From: Cytobacillus dafuensis
Lineage (GTDB): Bacteria > Bacillota > Bacilli > Bacillales > Cytobacillaceae
Length of the DNA stretch: 64,000 nt
Direction: 5' to 3'
Assembly: GCF_007995155.1 (NCBI RefSeq)
Contig: NZ_CP042593.1
Coordinates: 2,336,001-2,400,000 of the forward strand
Shown: piece after piece, positions 1 to 8,380 of the stretch
Position numbering within the stretch: the stretch's first letter is position 1
Layout: the number at the start of each line of letters is the position of its first letter
Translations under genes and position numbers: made by a program
The notes under the pieces: model-generated
Told to the model about the DNA's origin: nothing
The model's database searches: none
What the model saw: only the letters and a program-made list of their open reading frames with translations

Positions 1-189
1 TAAACTAGAAAAAACCCTTAACAGAACGATAACTGCCTTCTCAATTTCACATAATAAACATTATCATGAAGTTCTCCTCCGCAACTTGGGACAGTCTTGA
101 TAACTTCCTCTGCTGTCTCCATAACCATTAGGCTCGGGATCATAATTATTGGGTACGTCCAAATAATAAAACATTTGGAGGCCGTACAC
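1..189. other. Left-edge stretch without a supported gene
   Basis: No intact gene is visible. The minus strand has two short overlapping open frames. One is rich in Asn, Tyr, Pro and Gly; the other begins at an ATG and ends near position 16. They could be the two halves of a frameshifted small gene running off the left edge, but I do not recognise the product. The last bases carry the ribosome binding site of the recombinase that follows. Confidence 0.3.
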
Positions 190-1139
190 ATGCACTACCA
201 GCAAGCAATGGATGATTTTTTACTGTATCTAGAAGTCGAACAAAATTATTCATCAAACACGATTCGAAGCTATGAATATGACTTAACGGTATTTCGTTAT
301 TTCCTTGAAAAACATAAACGTTCTACAGATCTTTCGGATCTGAATGCATCGATTGTACGGCGTTTTGTTCAGGATCAGATGTTGAATTATAAAAGTAAGC
401 CGCGAACCATGCAGCGCCGAATTTCCAGCTTAAAGTCGTTCAGCAACTATTGTTTAAAAGAACAGCTGATGACAGCCGATTTTATGGCCGGAATTAAGGC
501 TCAAAATCGGATTCCAAGCTTCCGGTTTATATGAATATGGAAGAACTAAAAAAGCTGTTTTCGTTCCTTGAGCAGGATCCTCATCCTCTTGCTCTTCGAA
601 ATGAAACGATGTTTAAGCTGCTGGCAACAACCGGCATGCGGCGACAGGAACTGGTGGATCTCACTTGGGAACAAATCGATTTCTATAATGGGACGGTTCT
701 CATTTTGGGTAAAGGAAAAAAAGAGCGTCTGCTCCCGCTTCATTCCATGATGCTGCCTTTGTTAAAGAAATACAAAGAGTTTTTAAAGGAATACCAGATA
801 CATCCACAGGAGCCTGTATTCTTAAATAAGAATGGTAAGGTGCTCAATCCAAGTGGACTTCATGTTATTTTTAAGGAGATCCTGAAAAAATCAGGCCTCC
901 CTCCCCACCGCTTTTCACTGCATCATCTGCGGCATACGTTTGCTACCTTGTTAGTCCAGCAAGTAAAAGCAGAGAAAGTAGACGAATATGGGAACGTCTC
1001 ATATATGCCTCAAGAAAAGGTGGATTTAAGAACGTTACAAGAACTTCTAGGACATGAATCCATGGCTACTACACAGGTTTACACGCATATTGATTTTGAA
1101 TCGAAAAAGAAAGCCATTGATTCGTTTCGGTTTTCATAA
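190..1139 (+). pseudogene. Tyrosine recombinase (XerC/XerD-like), frameshifted
   Basis: This is a site-specific tyrosine recombinase broken into two frames. The ATG at 190 has a GGAGG site at 177-181. The first frame gives the SAM-like core-binding domain (about 105 residues) and ends at 534. The catalytic domain continues in another frame through 1139. It contains the first Arg (TGMRRQEL), the Lys (GKGKKERLLPL), the HxxR box (LHHLRHTFATLL), LGHES and the nucleophile in TQVYTH. Reading the second frame upstream gives D-S-K-L-P-V-Y-M directly after the first frame's A-Q-N, so one base missing near 508 explains the break. All catalytic residues are otherwise intact, so the lesion is recent or a sequencing error. 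The length without the lesion, about 316 residues, is normal for the family. Confidence 0.85.
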
Positions 1140-1142
1140 GGG

Positions 1143-1170
1143 AAAAGCTACCTAGGGGGGTAGCTTTTTT
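1143..1170. terminator. Bidirectional terminator between convergent recombinases
   Basis: AAAGCTACC pairs with GGTAGCTTT across a short loop, followed by a T run on the plus strand and preceded by an A run. It lies between the plus-strand recombinase and the end of the minus-strand integrase and overlaps the latter's stop codon, so it probably serves both. Confidence 0.75.
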
Positions 1171-2386
1171 ATTCAAAAGTAACAAGATTTTGCTCAAGTA
1201 ATGCCATTGCAGCTGTTTTATTGACCTTCATAATTCGGAGAAATTCTTCCTGTGAAATCATATTTGAATGATTGGATGGAGCTTCTTTTACCGGGTTATG
1301 TAGGACAACAACTTCAGCATCTTCCTTATTTGCTATGTTTTTCCCTTCCCTTCCTTTAAGCAGTTCTACACCCTCTTCTATTTCTTGTTCAATTAAAGTC
1401 AATTCATGACGTAAACGATTTAGTTCTTTTCGATGACGACGCAAATAAAAATGCAGGTTATCGATCTTATCACTATGACCAAGTAATAATTTAATGTCGT
1501 CACGACTTACATCTCGTTCATGTAAAATGGTTGCTATGGATGCTCTAAACCCATGAGGAGTGACATGCAAATCCCCCGACCAATCCAAGTATTGAAATAT
1601 TTTGTCGGTAATGCGATTTAACTGTTTGGCACGTAATGGATATCCTTTTAGCCCAACAAGTAACGTGTCTTCCGGTTGTAATTGGTATGACCTGATTTGT
1701 TCCTTTAGTCGTGTAAGAAGTTTAGGCGGGACGGGAAATACCTGTATTTTATGTTTAGAATTGAATATCCCTATATTATAGTGAATCACTTGCTCTTTAA
1801 AGTCTACATCTTTTACTTTTAGCTCTGTGAGTGCCTTATTACGTAAACCTGTCGTTAGCATGACGTGAACGGTGATTCCTACATCGAATCCATCTTCTTT
1901 CATTTGATATAGGCAACTATATACTTTTATTAGTTCTTCTATGCCAAGATCCCGTGAATGATGCCCTTTTAATCCAATAGGTAATTCCGCAATTTTAAAC
2001 GAATTTACAGCGACTTTTCCTAATTCTTTATAAAATTTGTAAATGGAAGAAAGGCTGGCTAGCCTCCGCTGTATCGTTGCCACCGCTACCCCCGCTTCTT
2101 TTTGTTGTTGGATCCATTGATTCACGATATGTAATCTAGCCATAGAAAGAATGGGCTCTTTCTTGATGTTGTAGCAAAATGAACTATAGTGCTGCACATC
2201 TTGTACATAATCATCTATAGTAGATAAGGACCAATCTTTATATTCTTTCATATGGTTAAAAGCGTCTATTACAAGCGAAGAAGGATGAATTAAATCTTCT
2301 ATATCCTGGGGTGGGTGTGCATAATCATTAGTAAGACTTTCGTTTTCATTTTTTATGGCTTTTGGATTAGTATCTTGTTTTGTCAT
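1169..2386 (-). CDS. Tyrosine recombinase / phage-type integrase
   Basis: A 405-residue site-specific recombinase, the only intact one of four in this area. Residues 1-35 are a polar leader. About 40-130 form the core-binding domain and about 145-330 the catalytic domain. Visible catalytic residues are R182 (TTGLRNKAL), K211 or K213 in the beta-hairpin, H278 and R281 (PHGFR), H304 (LLGHS) and a probable nucleophile Y314. The segment 315-345 is highly charged. The last 30 residues (about 376-405) look like a short excisionase-type helix-turn-helix, which is unusual at the C-terminus of an integrase; that reading is inference. It is convergent with the broken recombinase to its left and next to a broken XerS to its right. 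No attachment sites could be identified. Confidence 0.85.
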   Translation of the reverse strand: MTKQDTNPKAIKNENESLTNDYAHPPQDIEDLIHPSSLVIDAFNHMKEYKDWSLSTIDDYVQDVQHYSSFCYNIKKEPILSMARLHIVNQWIQQQKEAGVAVATIQRRLASLSSIYKFYKELGKVAVNSFKIAELPIGLKGHHSRDLGIEELIKVYSCLYQMKEDGFDVGITVHVMLTTGLRNKALTELKVKDVDFKEQVIHYNIGIFNSKHKIQVFPVPPKLLTRLKEQIRSYQLQPEDTLLVGLKGYPLRAKQLNRITDKIFQYLDWSGDLHVTPHGFRASIATILHERDVSRDDIKLLLGHSDKIDNLHFYLRRHRKELNRLRHELTLIEQEIEEGVELLKGREGKNIANKEDAEVVVLHNPVKEAPSNHSNMISQEEFLRIMKVNKTAAMALLEQNLVTFE

Positions 2387-2727
2387 TTACGGGTTTCCCT
2401 TTTTGAATCGTTATACATTAAGCTAATTACCAAATAAAAAAGAGCAAACGGATAGTGGGGTTCACTAATCCATCGCCCTGGTTCTTCCAGCGAAGATGCA
2501 TAGAATGTTTTAAAATATTAGTTGTTTATCATTTTATGATTTAATCATTGTAACGGCAACTATCAGGGAAAAGAAATTTCATTTGAAATTTCTTTTTATT
2601 AAAGTAATTTTCACACAAATGACTACCTTTCCTTTGGTGCGCCCTTCTCCAAGATCCCGAATAGCTTCTCTTCCACCTAACTTAACGAATATCGTCTATC
2701 TATAACAAGTACTTACTCGAACTCCTA
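2387..2727. other. Intergenic region with one hairpin
   Basis: There is no gene here. The only clear structure is the hairpin listed separately at 2571-2597. The left part contains the integrase promoter region, but no convincing -35/-10 pair could be assigned. Confidence 0.4.
2571..2597 (+). terminator. Hairpin with T-rich tail
   Basis: AAGAAATTTCA pairs with TGAAATTTCTT around a minimal loop and is followed by TTTATT. It is terminator-like, but no intact plus-strand gene lies upstream, so it may be a leftover from a lost gene. Confidence 0.45.
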
Positions 2728-3635
2728 TTGATTTTGCCCCCTTATATTGAAGAATTTGTTGAAGATAAGCTTGAACATCGCTCTCCTACTATCCTTTTAA
2801 ACTATGTTTTGGATTATAAAACCTTCTTCGAATGGCTTATATCTGGGGGGGGAGTTGCTGATACTGATATTAAAGATGTAAAAATGACGGAATTAGAAAG
2901 TTTATCTTTGGAAGAAGCTAAAAATTTCTTTAAACACATTAGAAGAAAAGATATTAAGGTTACCGAAAATGAAACAAAAAAACCTGAGGAAGTCTCTGTA
3001 AGTCGTAGGATCTCCACCCTTCGCTTTTTATTTAAATATCTAACGAGCGAAACAGAGATTACAAAAAATAAAAAGGATAAATACCCTTATCTAATAGATA
3101 AATATATCGGGGAACCTTTTTCCATAGAAATGTGATGCAAAAAATCAAAGTTTATAAGGAAAAAGGAGCGTTAAACTCACGGGCTAAAATGATATAGTCT
3201 ATAATACTGCACCACGATCAAGATATTAACCTTTTAGATTTTAGTAAATATGAATATGAAAAAATACTGCCGGAAAATTCAAGGAAACGGGTCTTCTTTC
3301 TGCGCGATAATGAACGTGATTATTCAATAATATCGCTATTTTTGTCTTCGGGTATCCGTGTTAATGAGTTGGCGAATCTTCGTCTGAGGGATATCGATTT
3401 TTCAACTAATGAAATTAAAGTTATCCGAAAAGATAATAAAGAGGATATTGTAGCGGTTTTCCCTGAAAGTATGAATGATTTAATAGAGTATTTATCTATC
3501 CGTGAGCAACGTTATTTAGGTTCTGACGATCCTAGTGAATATGTTTATATTGCCAAGTATGGTGGTTATAACTCCCCTCTATCAGTTAGAACAGTTCAAA
3601 ATATCGTAGAGAAATATACAATTTTATTAATTTAA
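2728..3635 (+). pseudogene. xerS: XerS-type tyrosine recombinase, decayed
   Basis: This is a degraded recombinase resembling the single-protein XerS of Firmicutes. The first frame (to 3135) covers the core-binding domain, with SPTILLNYVLDYKTFFEWL and VSRRISTLRFLFKYL. The match continues in a second frame (RNVMQKIKVYKEKG, to a TAG near 3195) and then a third from about 3213 to 3635, which includes the first catalytic Arg (SSGIRVNELANL). The coding match ends before the HxxR box, the second His and the nucleophilic Tyr, so no active product is possible. At least two frame disruptions plus a 3' truncation are present. The start is uncertain: the TTG at 2728 is only the first possible start of the open frame. 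Confidence 0.75.
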
Positions 3636-4117
3636 TATGCTTCAGGGGTCCAAGTTGGCTTTGTATTCAAGGGATTACCGTCAACTTATGTGTGAGCCCC
3701 CTATGTATAGATGAGGCGCTTTGGATTTGAATATAGCATGCCGCTTCAAAATATCTCTACTAAACTGTAGTCTGATTTGTATAGATGAATAAACGAATAA
3801 TCAAGTGGAAATTACAGAGTAACTTTCGTGTTTAATTACAAGAAGTGCGTCTTTCACACGGACTGGACACTCGACTCAAATCATTAAACACGAACAATTA
3901 ACAAAAAACCTTCTCACCCGCTCCTCTGTTCCGAAATTCGCCTGTGAGGTTCTTCTGTTACTTTTCCTCTATCCTTCTTCTGATCTCTTTTATTGAGTCT
4001 TTTTCCCCTTCTAAAGCCTTTTTCTATTCAGTTCTTGTAAAAGGCTTAAAATGAGCTTTATGTACGTTACAGGAGCTGGTTCTTTTTAATATGTATAATC
4101 GGCATTGATGATGTCAG
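3636..4117. other. Intergenic region, possible coding debris
   Basis: No intact gene is present. On the minus strand around 3965-4060 there is a short Lys/Glu-rich open stretch ending in IRRRIEEK-stop, interrupted upstream by a TAG, which may be debris of a small gene. A CCCGCTCC motif near 3917 recurs near 4812 and 5293. Confidence 0.3.
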
Positions 4118-4717
4118 TTAATTTTTTTGTGGGATTTTCCTTCTTCCTCTAAGAAAAAGTTTCTTTTTGGGCATTAATATTGGATTTAAATCTTTATCGA
4201 AAAGATAGGAAGGAGAACTTAATTCAGGATAACCTGCAAAGGGCTTACAAACTACATATTGACTATTTTGACGAGAACGCTTTATGTATTCTGCTTCAGC
4301 ATACCTAACTTCCTTTGAATCCATAGCTGTATATTGGCTATCTAAAGGTGGATTATTTTTATTGATGCAATTATAGGGAGTAACAATTCCGCTTTGCTGA
4401 TAACAGGCAGCTGCGATTTTATGATCTTGAAATACATGGATAACCTCCATTACAGCAACCAAACATCTGTTATGTTCTTTTAACGTTTGATAATTTCTAC
4501 CATTTATCCTCATATAGACAACTGTATCCCCTACCTTCAAGTGAGGAGCAACCTGTCCGTTTCTGCATAATGAAGAAATGCCCGGGAAAGATTTTTCGAA
4601 ATCAGGTTCACGTCTAATGCTATTATCTACATAATTAGGTATGCTATTTGATTGTGCTACATTGCTTCCTTTTTTGTTATGAATGATCGGTCGATAGCTA
4701 ATTAGATGAATGGTCAA
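4118..4717 (-). CDS. Hypothetical protein, possible PUA/EVE-like fold
   Basis: A 199-residue soluble protein that I do not firmly recognise. The chosen TTG start has GGGAG upstream. The centre (about 60-110) has GDTVVYMRINGRNY followed by LVAVMEVIHVF. This pattern recalls the EVE/ASCH/PUA-like domains and nucleotide-modification-associated proteins found in mobile regions. The tail is basic (KKKLFLRGRRK). If the fold is right it would bind a modified base or nucleotide, but that is inference from a short motif. It stands alone between a recombinase cluster and an orphan small gene. There is no signal peptide or membrane segment. Confidence 0.5.
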   Translation of the reverse strand: MTIHLISYRPIIHNKKGSNVAQSNSIPNYVDNSIRREPDFEKSFPGISSLCRNGQVAPHLKVGDTVVYMRINGRNYQTLKEHNRCLVAVMEVIHVFQDHKIAAACYQQSGIVTPYNCINKNNPPLDSQYTAMDSKEVRYAEAEYIKRSRQNSQYVVCKPFAGYPELSSPSYLFDKDLNPILMPKKKLFLRGRRKIPQKN

Positions 4718-4869
4718 ATGTTAATTTCTCCCTTTTTATAGCTTAACTGTTCTATATTTACAGTATTCTATATTTGGGAGATGTTTACCTTTTAGGTGTC
4801 ATCGAAAAACCACCTTAGTACCCGCTCCTGTTCGGAAATAGAACTCCGGCATATTCTCCGAAACAACTC
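4718..4869. other. Spacer with a CCCGCTCC motif
   Basis: Short spacer containing CCCGCTCCTGTTCGGAAAT near 4812. It resembles sequence near 3917 and the left arm of the terminator near 5293. Confidence 0.3.
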
Positions 4870-5199
4870 TTAAATCGATTCTCCGTTGATTCCGAAAGCT
4901 TCAGTTCTTTTCTCTTTCTTAAGTTTATTCTTATAGAATTCCGCGTATTTAGGGTTCTCTTTTAACGTTTCTTTAATGGTTTGAGTAATAGCTCTATTTA
5001 GATACCATATCATGGTTGCTTTATGTCTTATGTGCTTCAGGTTTATCAAGAACATCATGTCTTTATCACGAATGCAGATGGAAATGATAAACTCTCTAAT
5101 GGATAAATAATAACCTTTATATGTGATGTTTCGATCTAAATCCACTCCTAGACTCTCTATGATCATTTTTAACTCTTTGAGATATCTTGTATTGATCAA
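4870..5199 (-). CDS. Hypothetical protein, 109 residues
   Basis: Small basic protein with no recognised domain. The open frame begins with TTG inside one copy of a palindrome; an ATG at 5166 with AAAGAG just upstream is an equally good start and would give about 98 residues. The middle is Ile-rich and hydrophobic (YLSIREFIISICIRDKDMMFLINL), possibly a buried strand rather than a membrane span. The C-terminal third is Lys/Glu-rich. Two copies of the palindrome ATTGATCAAT overlap its 5' end, so it may be autoregulated or repressed. It could be a phage-type accessory gene, but no function is assigned. Confidence 0.4.
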   Translation of the reverse strand: MINTRYLKELKMIIESLGVDLDRNITYKGYYLSIREFIISICIRDKDMMFLINLKHIRHKATMIWYLNRAITQTIKETLKENPKYAEFYKNKLKKEKRTEAFGINGESI

Positions 5200-5213
5200 T
5201 ACTATTGATCAAT
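5191..5213. promoter_or_regulatory. Tandem palindromes, candidate operator
   Basis: The 10-bp perfect palindrome ATTGATCAAT occurs twice, separated by three bases (13-bp periodicity). It lies at the 5' end of the small minus-strand gene, between its AAGGAG sequence and possible start codons. Such spacing is typical of side-by-side repressor sites, but no regulator is known. Confidence 0.4.
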
Positions 5214-5290
5214 ACGATTGTCAGCTCCTTATTAACGGTGATTAGCTAAGTTTAGGTTAATATATTCATGATGAATGATAGGAATTGTTA

Positions 5291-5320
5291 AACCCGCTCC
5301 TGTGTGGACAGAGCGGGCTT
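5291..5320. terminator. CCCGCTC...GAGCGGG hairpin
   Basis: CCCGCTC at 5293 pairs with GAGCGGG at 5311, with a T-rich stretch on one side and an A-rich stretch on the other. It lies in the gap between the 109-residue gene and the DUF6526 gene and could end the minus-strand ABC exporter transcript. Confidence 0.55.
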
Positions 5321-5383
5321 ATTGTCTAGGTGATGATCATGGGTTTGGCCTTATTTATTCTACTTGACGTGTTCTACAATCAA

Positions 5384-5818
5384 TTAAACTCTATTCATAT
5401 CAGCTCGCCAATTTACGATTGCTTTCTTTATCTCATCCGGCTTTAAATTTTCCGCAGCAGTTTTTTTACTAAGTCCGGGAAATTCATTATCATCTGCAAA
5501 ACGTAAAGCTACCACTTGCGCCATACTTAGTTTCCGGTCTAATAATTCCCCAGTTAATACATAATGACGTAGGTTTTCCTCCGCGCGTATGGCACGATCT
5601 TGAGCTTTTAATGGATAAAATCTCACAAGAGCTGCGATTATGACAATAATGATCATGAGTAAAAATAGAATCATTGCTTGTAGAATGTTTGCTCCTTCAT
5701 TTATGGATCGAACCATTTGAACAATGGCAGCTACTAAAGTACCTAATACTAATACCGTTAAAACATAATGATAAATCGGATGCATTCGTGTATGTGTTTT
5801 ATAATCTTGTTTATTCAT
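5384..5818 (-). CDS. DUF6526 family membrane protein
   Basis: A 144-residue protein of the DUF6526 type. After the short N-terminal box KTHTRMHPIYHYVL come two hydrophobic membrane segments (about 16-36 and 44-66), then a cytoplasmic C-terminal half with RFYPLKAQDRAIRAEENLRHYVLTG and LSMAQVVALRFADDNEFP. The function of the family is unknown. It follows the ABC permease by about 50 bases on the same strand and is probably the third gene of that operon. A ribosome binding site (AGGAGGAAG) precedes the ATG. Confidence 0.8.
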   Translation of the reverse strand: MNKQDYKTHTRMHPIYHYVLTVLVLGTLVAAIVQMVRSINEGANILQAMILFLLMIIIVIIAALVRFYPLKAQDRAIRAEENLRHYVLTGELLDRKLSMAQVVALRFADDNEFPGLSKKTAAENLKPDEIKKAIVNWRADMNRV

Positions 5819-5871
5819 TTCTTCCTCCTTTTTATCTTCCTGTTATTCACTTTATTCGATTTTCCTTTTCC

Positions 5872-6975
5872 CTATTCCCATTTAAACGTATAGCTAGCAA
5901 CAATAAATGCTCCTATGAGCCAGCCGCCTAGAATCAGTGCCTCTGTCCCTAAACTTATAAACGATGCTCCGACATTCATCGTTTCTCGAAGTGCGTGGCT
6001 TAAATGTGCAATCGGTAAGGTTTGAACAATCGGCTGAAGAAATTCCGGCATGTCTTTAATCGGAAAAAATACGCCTCCTAAGAACAGCATTGGAAAGGAA
6101 AGAAATCCGGCAATAGGTGCAGCACTTTCCGGTGTTTTTGCAATGCCTGCAATGATGAATCCAATTGCCATAAATGCTAACGTTCCTAGGATGACAAAGC
6201 TGATCAAAGTAAGCCACGATCCTCGAACTTCAATGTCAAAAATGAGATGGGCAACACCTAAAACAATGAGTGCTTGCAAACCATTTAATACTAATCTTGC
6301 GGTAATTTGTGCAGCAATAAAGGTTGATGCTTTTAATGTAGTTCCTTGCATTCTTCTTAAAATCCCGCGTTCTCTCCAAGCGGCAATTTGCCCTGCGACC
6401 CCATTCATGTTGTTGCTCATAATCATCATCGCGACGATCCCAGGAACTAAGAAATCAATATATTTTAAGTTTAGCGCTTCTATTCCCTTCGCATCGGTAA
6501 CAACGACTGGAACATAATCAACCCTTGCTTTACTAATTCCATCTACTGCCCCATTTACTAACTGGATACCGACTTGAGAAACTGCAAAATTGGTTTCATT
6601 AAAGTAAACAGGTAGAGTGAAGGGCTGTGAATCTATTGGTTTATTGTTCAAAAAAGATTCGTATCCTTCTGGAATGACAACGACGACATGAAGATCACCT
6701 TTTTTTAATTGCTTAAATGCCTCTTCTTTATTATTTTCTTTTTCCAACTGTATGGCTTCGTTTTGAATTAAGATATCTATTAATTGTTTCGACTGATTAG
6801 ATTGATCTTGATCCACTACCCCAATCGATACAGACATTCCATTTCCGTTTCCTAAAAATGAGCCTAACATGATCATGAGAAAAATTGGAAAGGCTAACGT
6901 CCAAAATAAGACTTGGCGATTACGAAGAAAAATGCGTAATTGCGATAGAGTTAATTGCCTGTATGCTCTCATCAT
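5872..6975 (-). CDS. ABC-2 type transporter permease
   Basis: A 367-residue membrane subunit of an ABC exporter. The architecture is classic ABC-2: an N-terminal span (about 20-42), a large extracellular domain (about 45-175), then five hydrophobic segments in the C-terminal half. The C-terminal region contains the conserved stretch GVAGQIAAWRERGILRRM and the FLGGVFFPIKDMPEFLQ loop. Its start overlaps the end of the ATPase gene by four bases (ATGA), so the two are translationally coupled. Similar pairs export lipids, lipopeptide antibiotics or drugs; the substrate cannot be read from the sequence. Confidence 0.9.
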   Translation of the reverse strand: MMRAYRQLTLSQLRIFLRNRQVLFWTLAFPIFLMIMLGSFLGNGNGMSVSIGVVDQDQSNQSKQLIDILIQNEAIQLEKENNKEEAFKQLKKGDLHVVVVIPEGYESFLNNKPIDSQPFTLPVYFNETNFAVSQVGIQLVNGAVDGISKARVDYVPVVVTDAKGIEALNLKYIDFLVPGIVAMMIMSNNMNGVAGQIAAWRERGILRRMQGTTLKASTFIAAQITARLVLNGLQALIVLGVAHLIFDIEVRGSWLTLISFVILGTLAFMAIGFIIAGIAKTPESAAPIAGFLSFPMLFLGGVFFPIKDMPEFLQPIVQTLPIAHLSHALRETMNVGASFISLGTEALILGGWLIGAFIVASYTFKWE

Positions 6976-7901
6976 CCTTCACGTAACCTCCTTCCTGTCA
7001 TGTGTATAAACACATCTTCTAGGGTAGCTGTACGTGTCTGCAGATCTACTAATTTGAGGTTTTTGTCGGAGGCCGTCTGAATCAAGCGCGTTAAGGTGGT
7101 TTGCAAATCATCAGTGTAAAGGACATAAGTGTCTTTATGATTTCCAACTTGCTTGACTCCTTCGATTCCCTTTAAATCCACTTCAAGGGATTCATCTTGA
7201 AAACGAAACTCTACCGCACTATCTGATTGCAGGTTTTTAACAAGCAAAGAAGGGGTGTCTAAGGCAATGAGCTGACCTTGATCCATAATGGCAATTCGGT
7301 CACATAAGACATGTGCTTCGTCCATATAATGAGTCGTTAAAACAATCGTTTTTCCTCTTTCTTTTAGGCGAATAATAATATCCCATAGTGTTCTTCTAGC
7401 CTGGGGATCAAGTCCTGTTGTCGGCTCATCCAAAAAAATAATCTTTGGATCGTGTACAAGTGCTAATGCAATCGCTAATCTCTGTTTTTGTCCGCCTGAT
7501 AAACTTTTGATGCGATTCTTCGATTTATCGGTCAGAAGCATATCTTCGATTAATGCAGGAATAGACACTTGATTATTGTAGAAACTGGCATATAAGTGTA
7601 ATATTTCTTTCACTGTTAGTAGCTCAAAAAGGGATGTGGATTGGAGCTGAACACCGATCACTTCTTTTATCTTATTTAATTCACGAGTGATATCAAATCC
7701 ATCAATAAACGCCGTTCCATCATCTGGTTTCCTAAGCCCAACCAACATTTCTAATGTCGTTGTTTTGCCAGCACCATTCGGACCAAGCAAGCCGAAAACT
7801 TCTCCTTTCTTCACTTGAAACTCGATCCCGTTTACCGCTGTAAAATCACCATATTTTTTCACAAGGTTCTGAACTTTAATGATCTCTTTCTCAGAATTCA
7901 T
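6972..7901 (-). CDS. ABC transporter ATP-binding protein
   Basis: The nucleotide-binding subunit (about 309 residues) that powers the adjacent ABC-2 permease. Visible motifs are Walker A GPNGAGKTTT, signature LSGGQKQRLAIALAL, Walker B IIFLDEPTTGLDP, and the switch His in TTHYMDEA. The C-terminal third (about 215-309) is the regulatory domain common in drug and antibiotic exporters of the CcmA/DrrA type. A GTG three codons upstream is possible, but the ATG chosen here has GGAG at proper distance. It is the first gene of the exporter operon. Confidence 0.92.
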   Translation of the reverse strand: MNSEKEIIKVQNLVKKYGDFTAVNGIEFQVKKGEVFGLLGPNGAGKTTTLEMLVGLRKPDDGTAFIDGFDITRELNKIKEVIGVQLQSTSLFELLTVKEILHLYASFYNNQVSIPALIEDMLLTDKSKNRIKSLSGGQKQRLAIALALVHDPKIIFLDEPTTGLDPQARRTLWDIIIRLKERGKTIVLTTHYMDEAHVLCDRIAIMDQGQLIALDTPSLLVKNLQSDSAVEFRFQDESLEVDLKGIEGVKQVGNHKDTYVLYTDDLQTTLTRLIQTASDKNLKLVDLQTRTATLEDVFIHMTGRRLREG

Positions 7902-8054
7902 CTCCCACACTCCAGATCTTTTCTACCCAATTATATATGGTTAAATTTAGAATTCCGGAACTGCTTTTGTCAATATTTATCAATTGATCATCGTTACATT
8001 TCTGTCAAAGCAAAAGGAGTTGATCTCGAAATCAACTCCATCTTTATTATTTTT
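7902..8054. other. Promoter region of the ABC exporter
   Basis: Upstream region of the exporter operon. It is AT-rich and no confident promoter or operator could be picked. Confidence 0.3.
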
Positions 8055-8181
8055 GGCTGTTTTAAATGTAGCTGTTGATTTCCGCTGCAGGCACTCGCTT
8101 TCCGCGGGCGGTCGGGAGCCTCTTCGTCGCTAACGCTCCAATCAACAAGTGCAATTATCAACATTAAGCTTTAACACAGCC
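8055..8181. repeat. Palindromic Bacillaceae repeat, copy 1 (deleted form)
   Basis: Shortest of three copies. The outer ends form an inverted repeat (GGCTGTTTTAAA / TTAACACAGCC). Inside them GTTGATTTCCGCTGCAGG starts and CTCCAATCAAC closes the element. This copy lacks the CTGCGGGGTCTCCC...CCCGCAGGAG middle found at 33,921 and 41,619. It is a non-coding dispersed element; similar sequences are common between genes in Bacillaceae (general knowledge, not searched). Confidence 0.8.
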
Positions 8182-8199
8182 AATTTTTAAAGGAATAGA

Positions 8200-8300
8200 T
8201 ATTGCTTTTGTATCTGAAATTTTTAGGACATAAAAATATTAATATTACTAACAAGTATACATTCATGTTATTAAAGAACTTAGAGATAAAAATAATTATC
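8200..8300 (+). pseudogene. Tyrosine recombinase C-terminal remnant
   Basis: An open stretch translates to LYLKFLGHKNINITNKYTFML. This matches the family's second-His and nucleophile-Tyr segment (LGHKNIxxTxxYT). An in-frame TAG lies just upstream and nothing else of the enzyme is present. It is the fourth recombinase trace in the first 8.3 kb. It ends next to a 12-bp tandem duplication (GGTATTTAGTGA twice, 8311-8334). Confidence 0.65.
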
Positions 8301-8340
8301 ATATAAATATGGTATTTAGTGAGGTATTTAGTGAACTGGT

Positions 8341-8364
8341 AAAAGGCACTTAAACGTGCCTTTT
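8341..8364. terminator. Hairpin terminator
   Basis: AAAAGGCAC pairs with GTGCCTTTT over a 6-base loop, with T runs on both strands. It lies 16 bases past the stop of the minus-strand SMC-like gene and may also have terminated the lost plus-strand recombinase. Confidence 0.7.
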
Positions 8365-8380
8365 ATCGTTTAATAATCTA

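Noticed and set aside
6050..6517. Plus-strand frame of 155 codons
   Set aside because: Lies entirely opposite the well-supported ABC permease and has no ribosome binding site.
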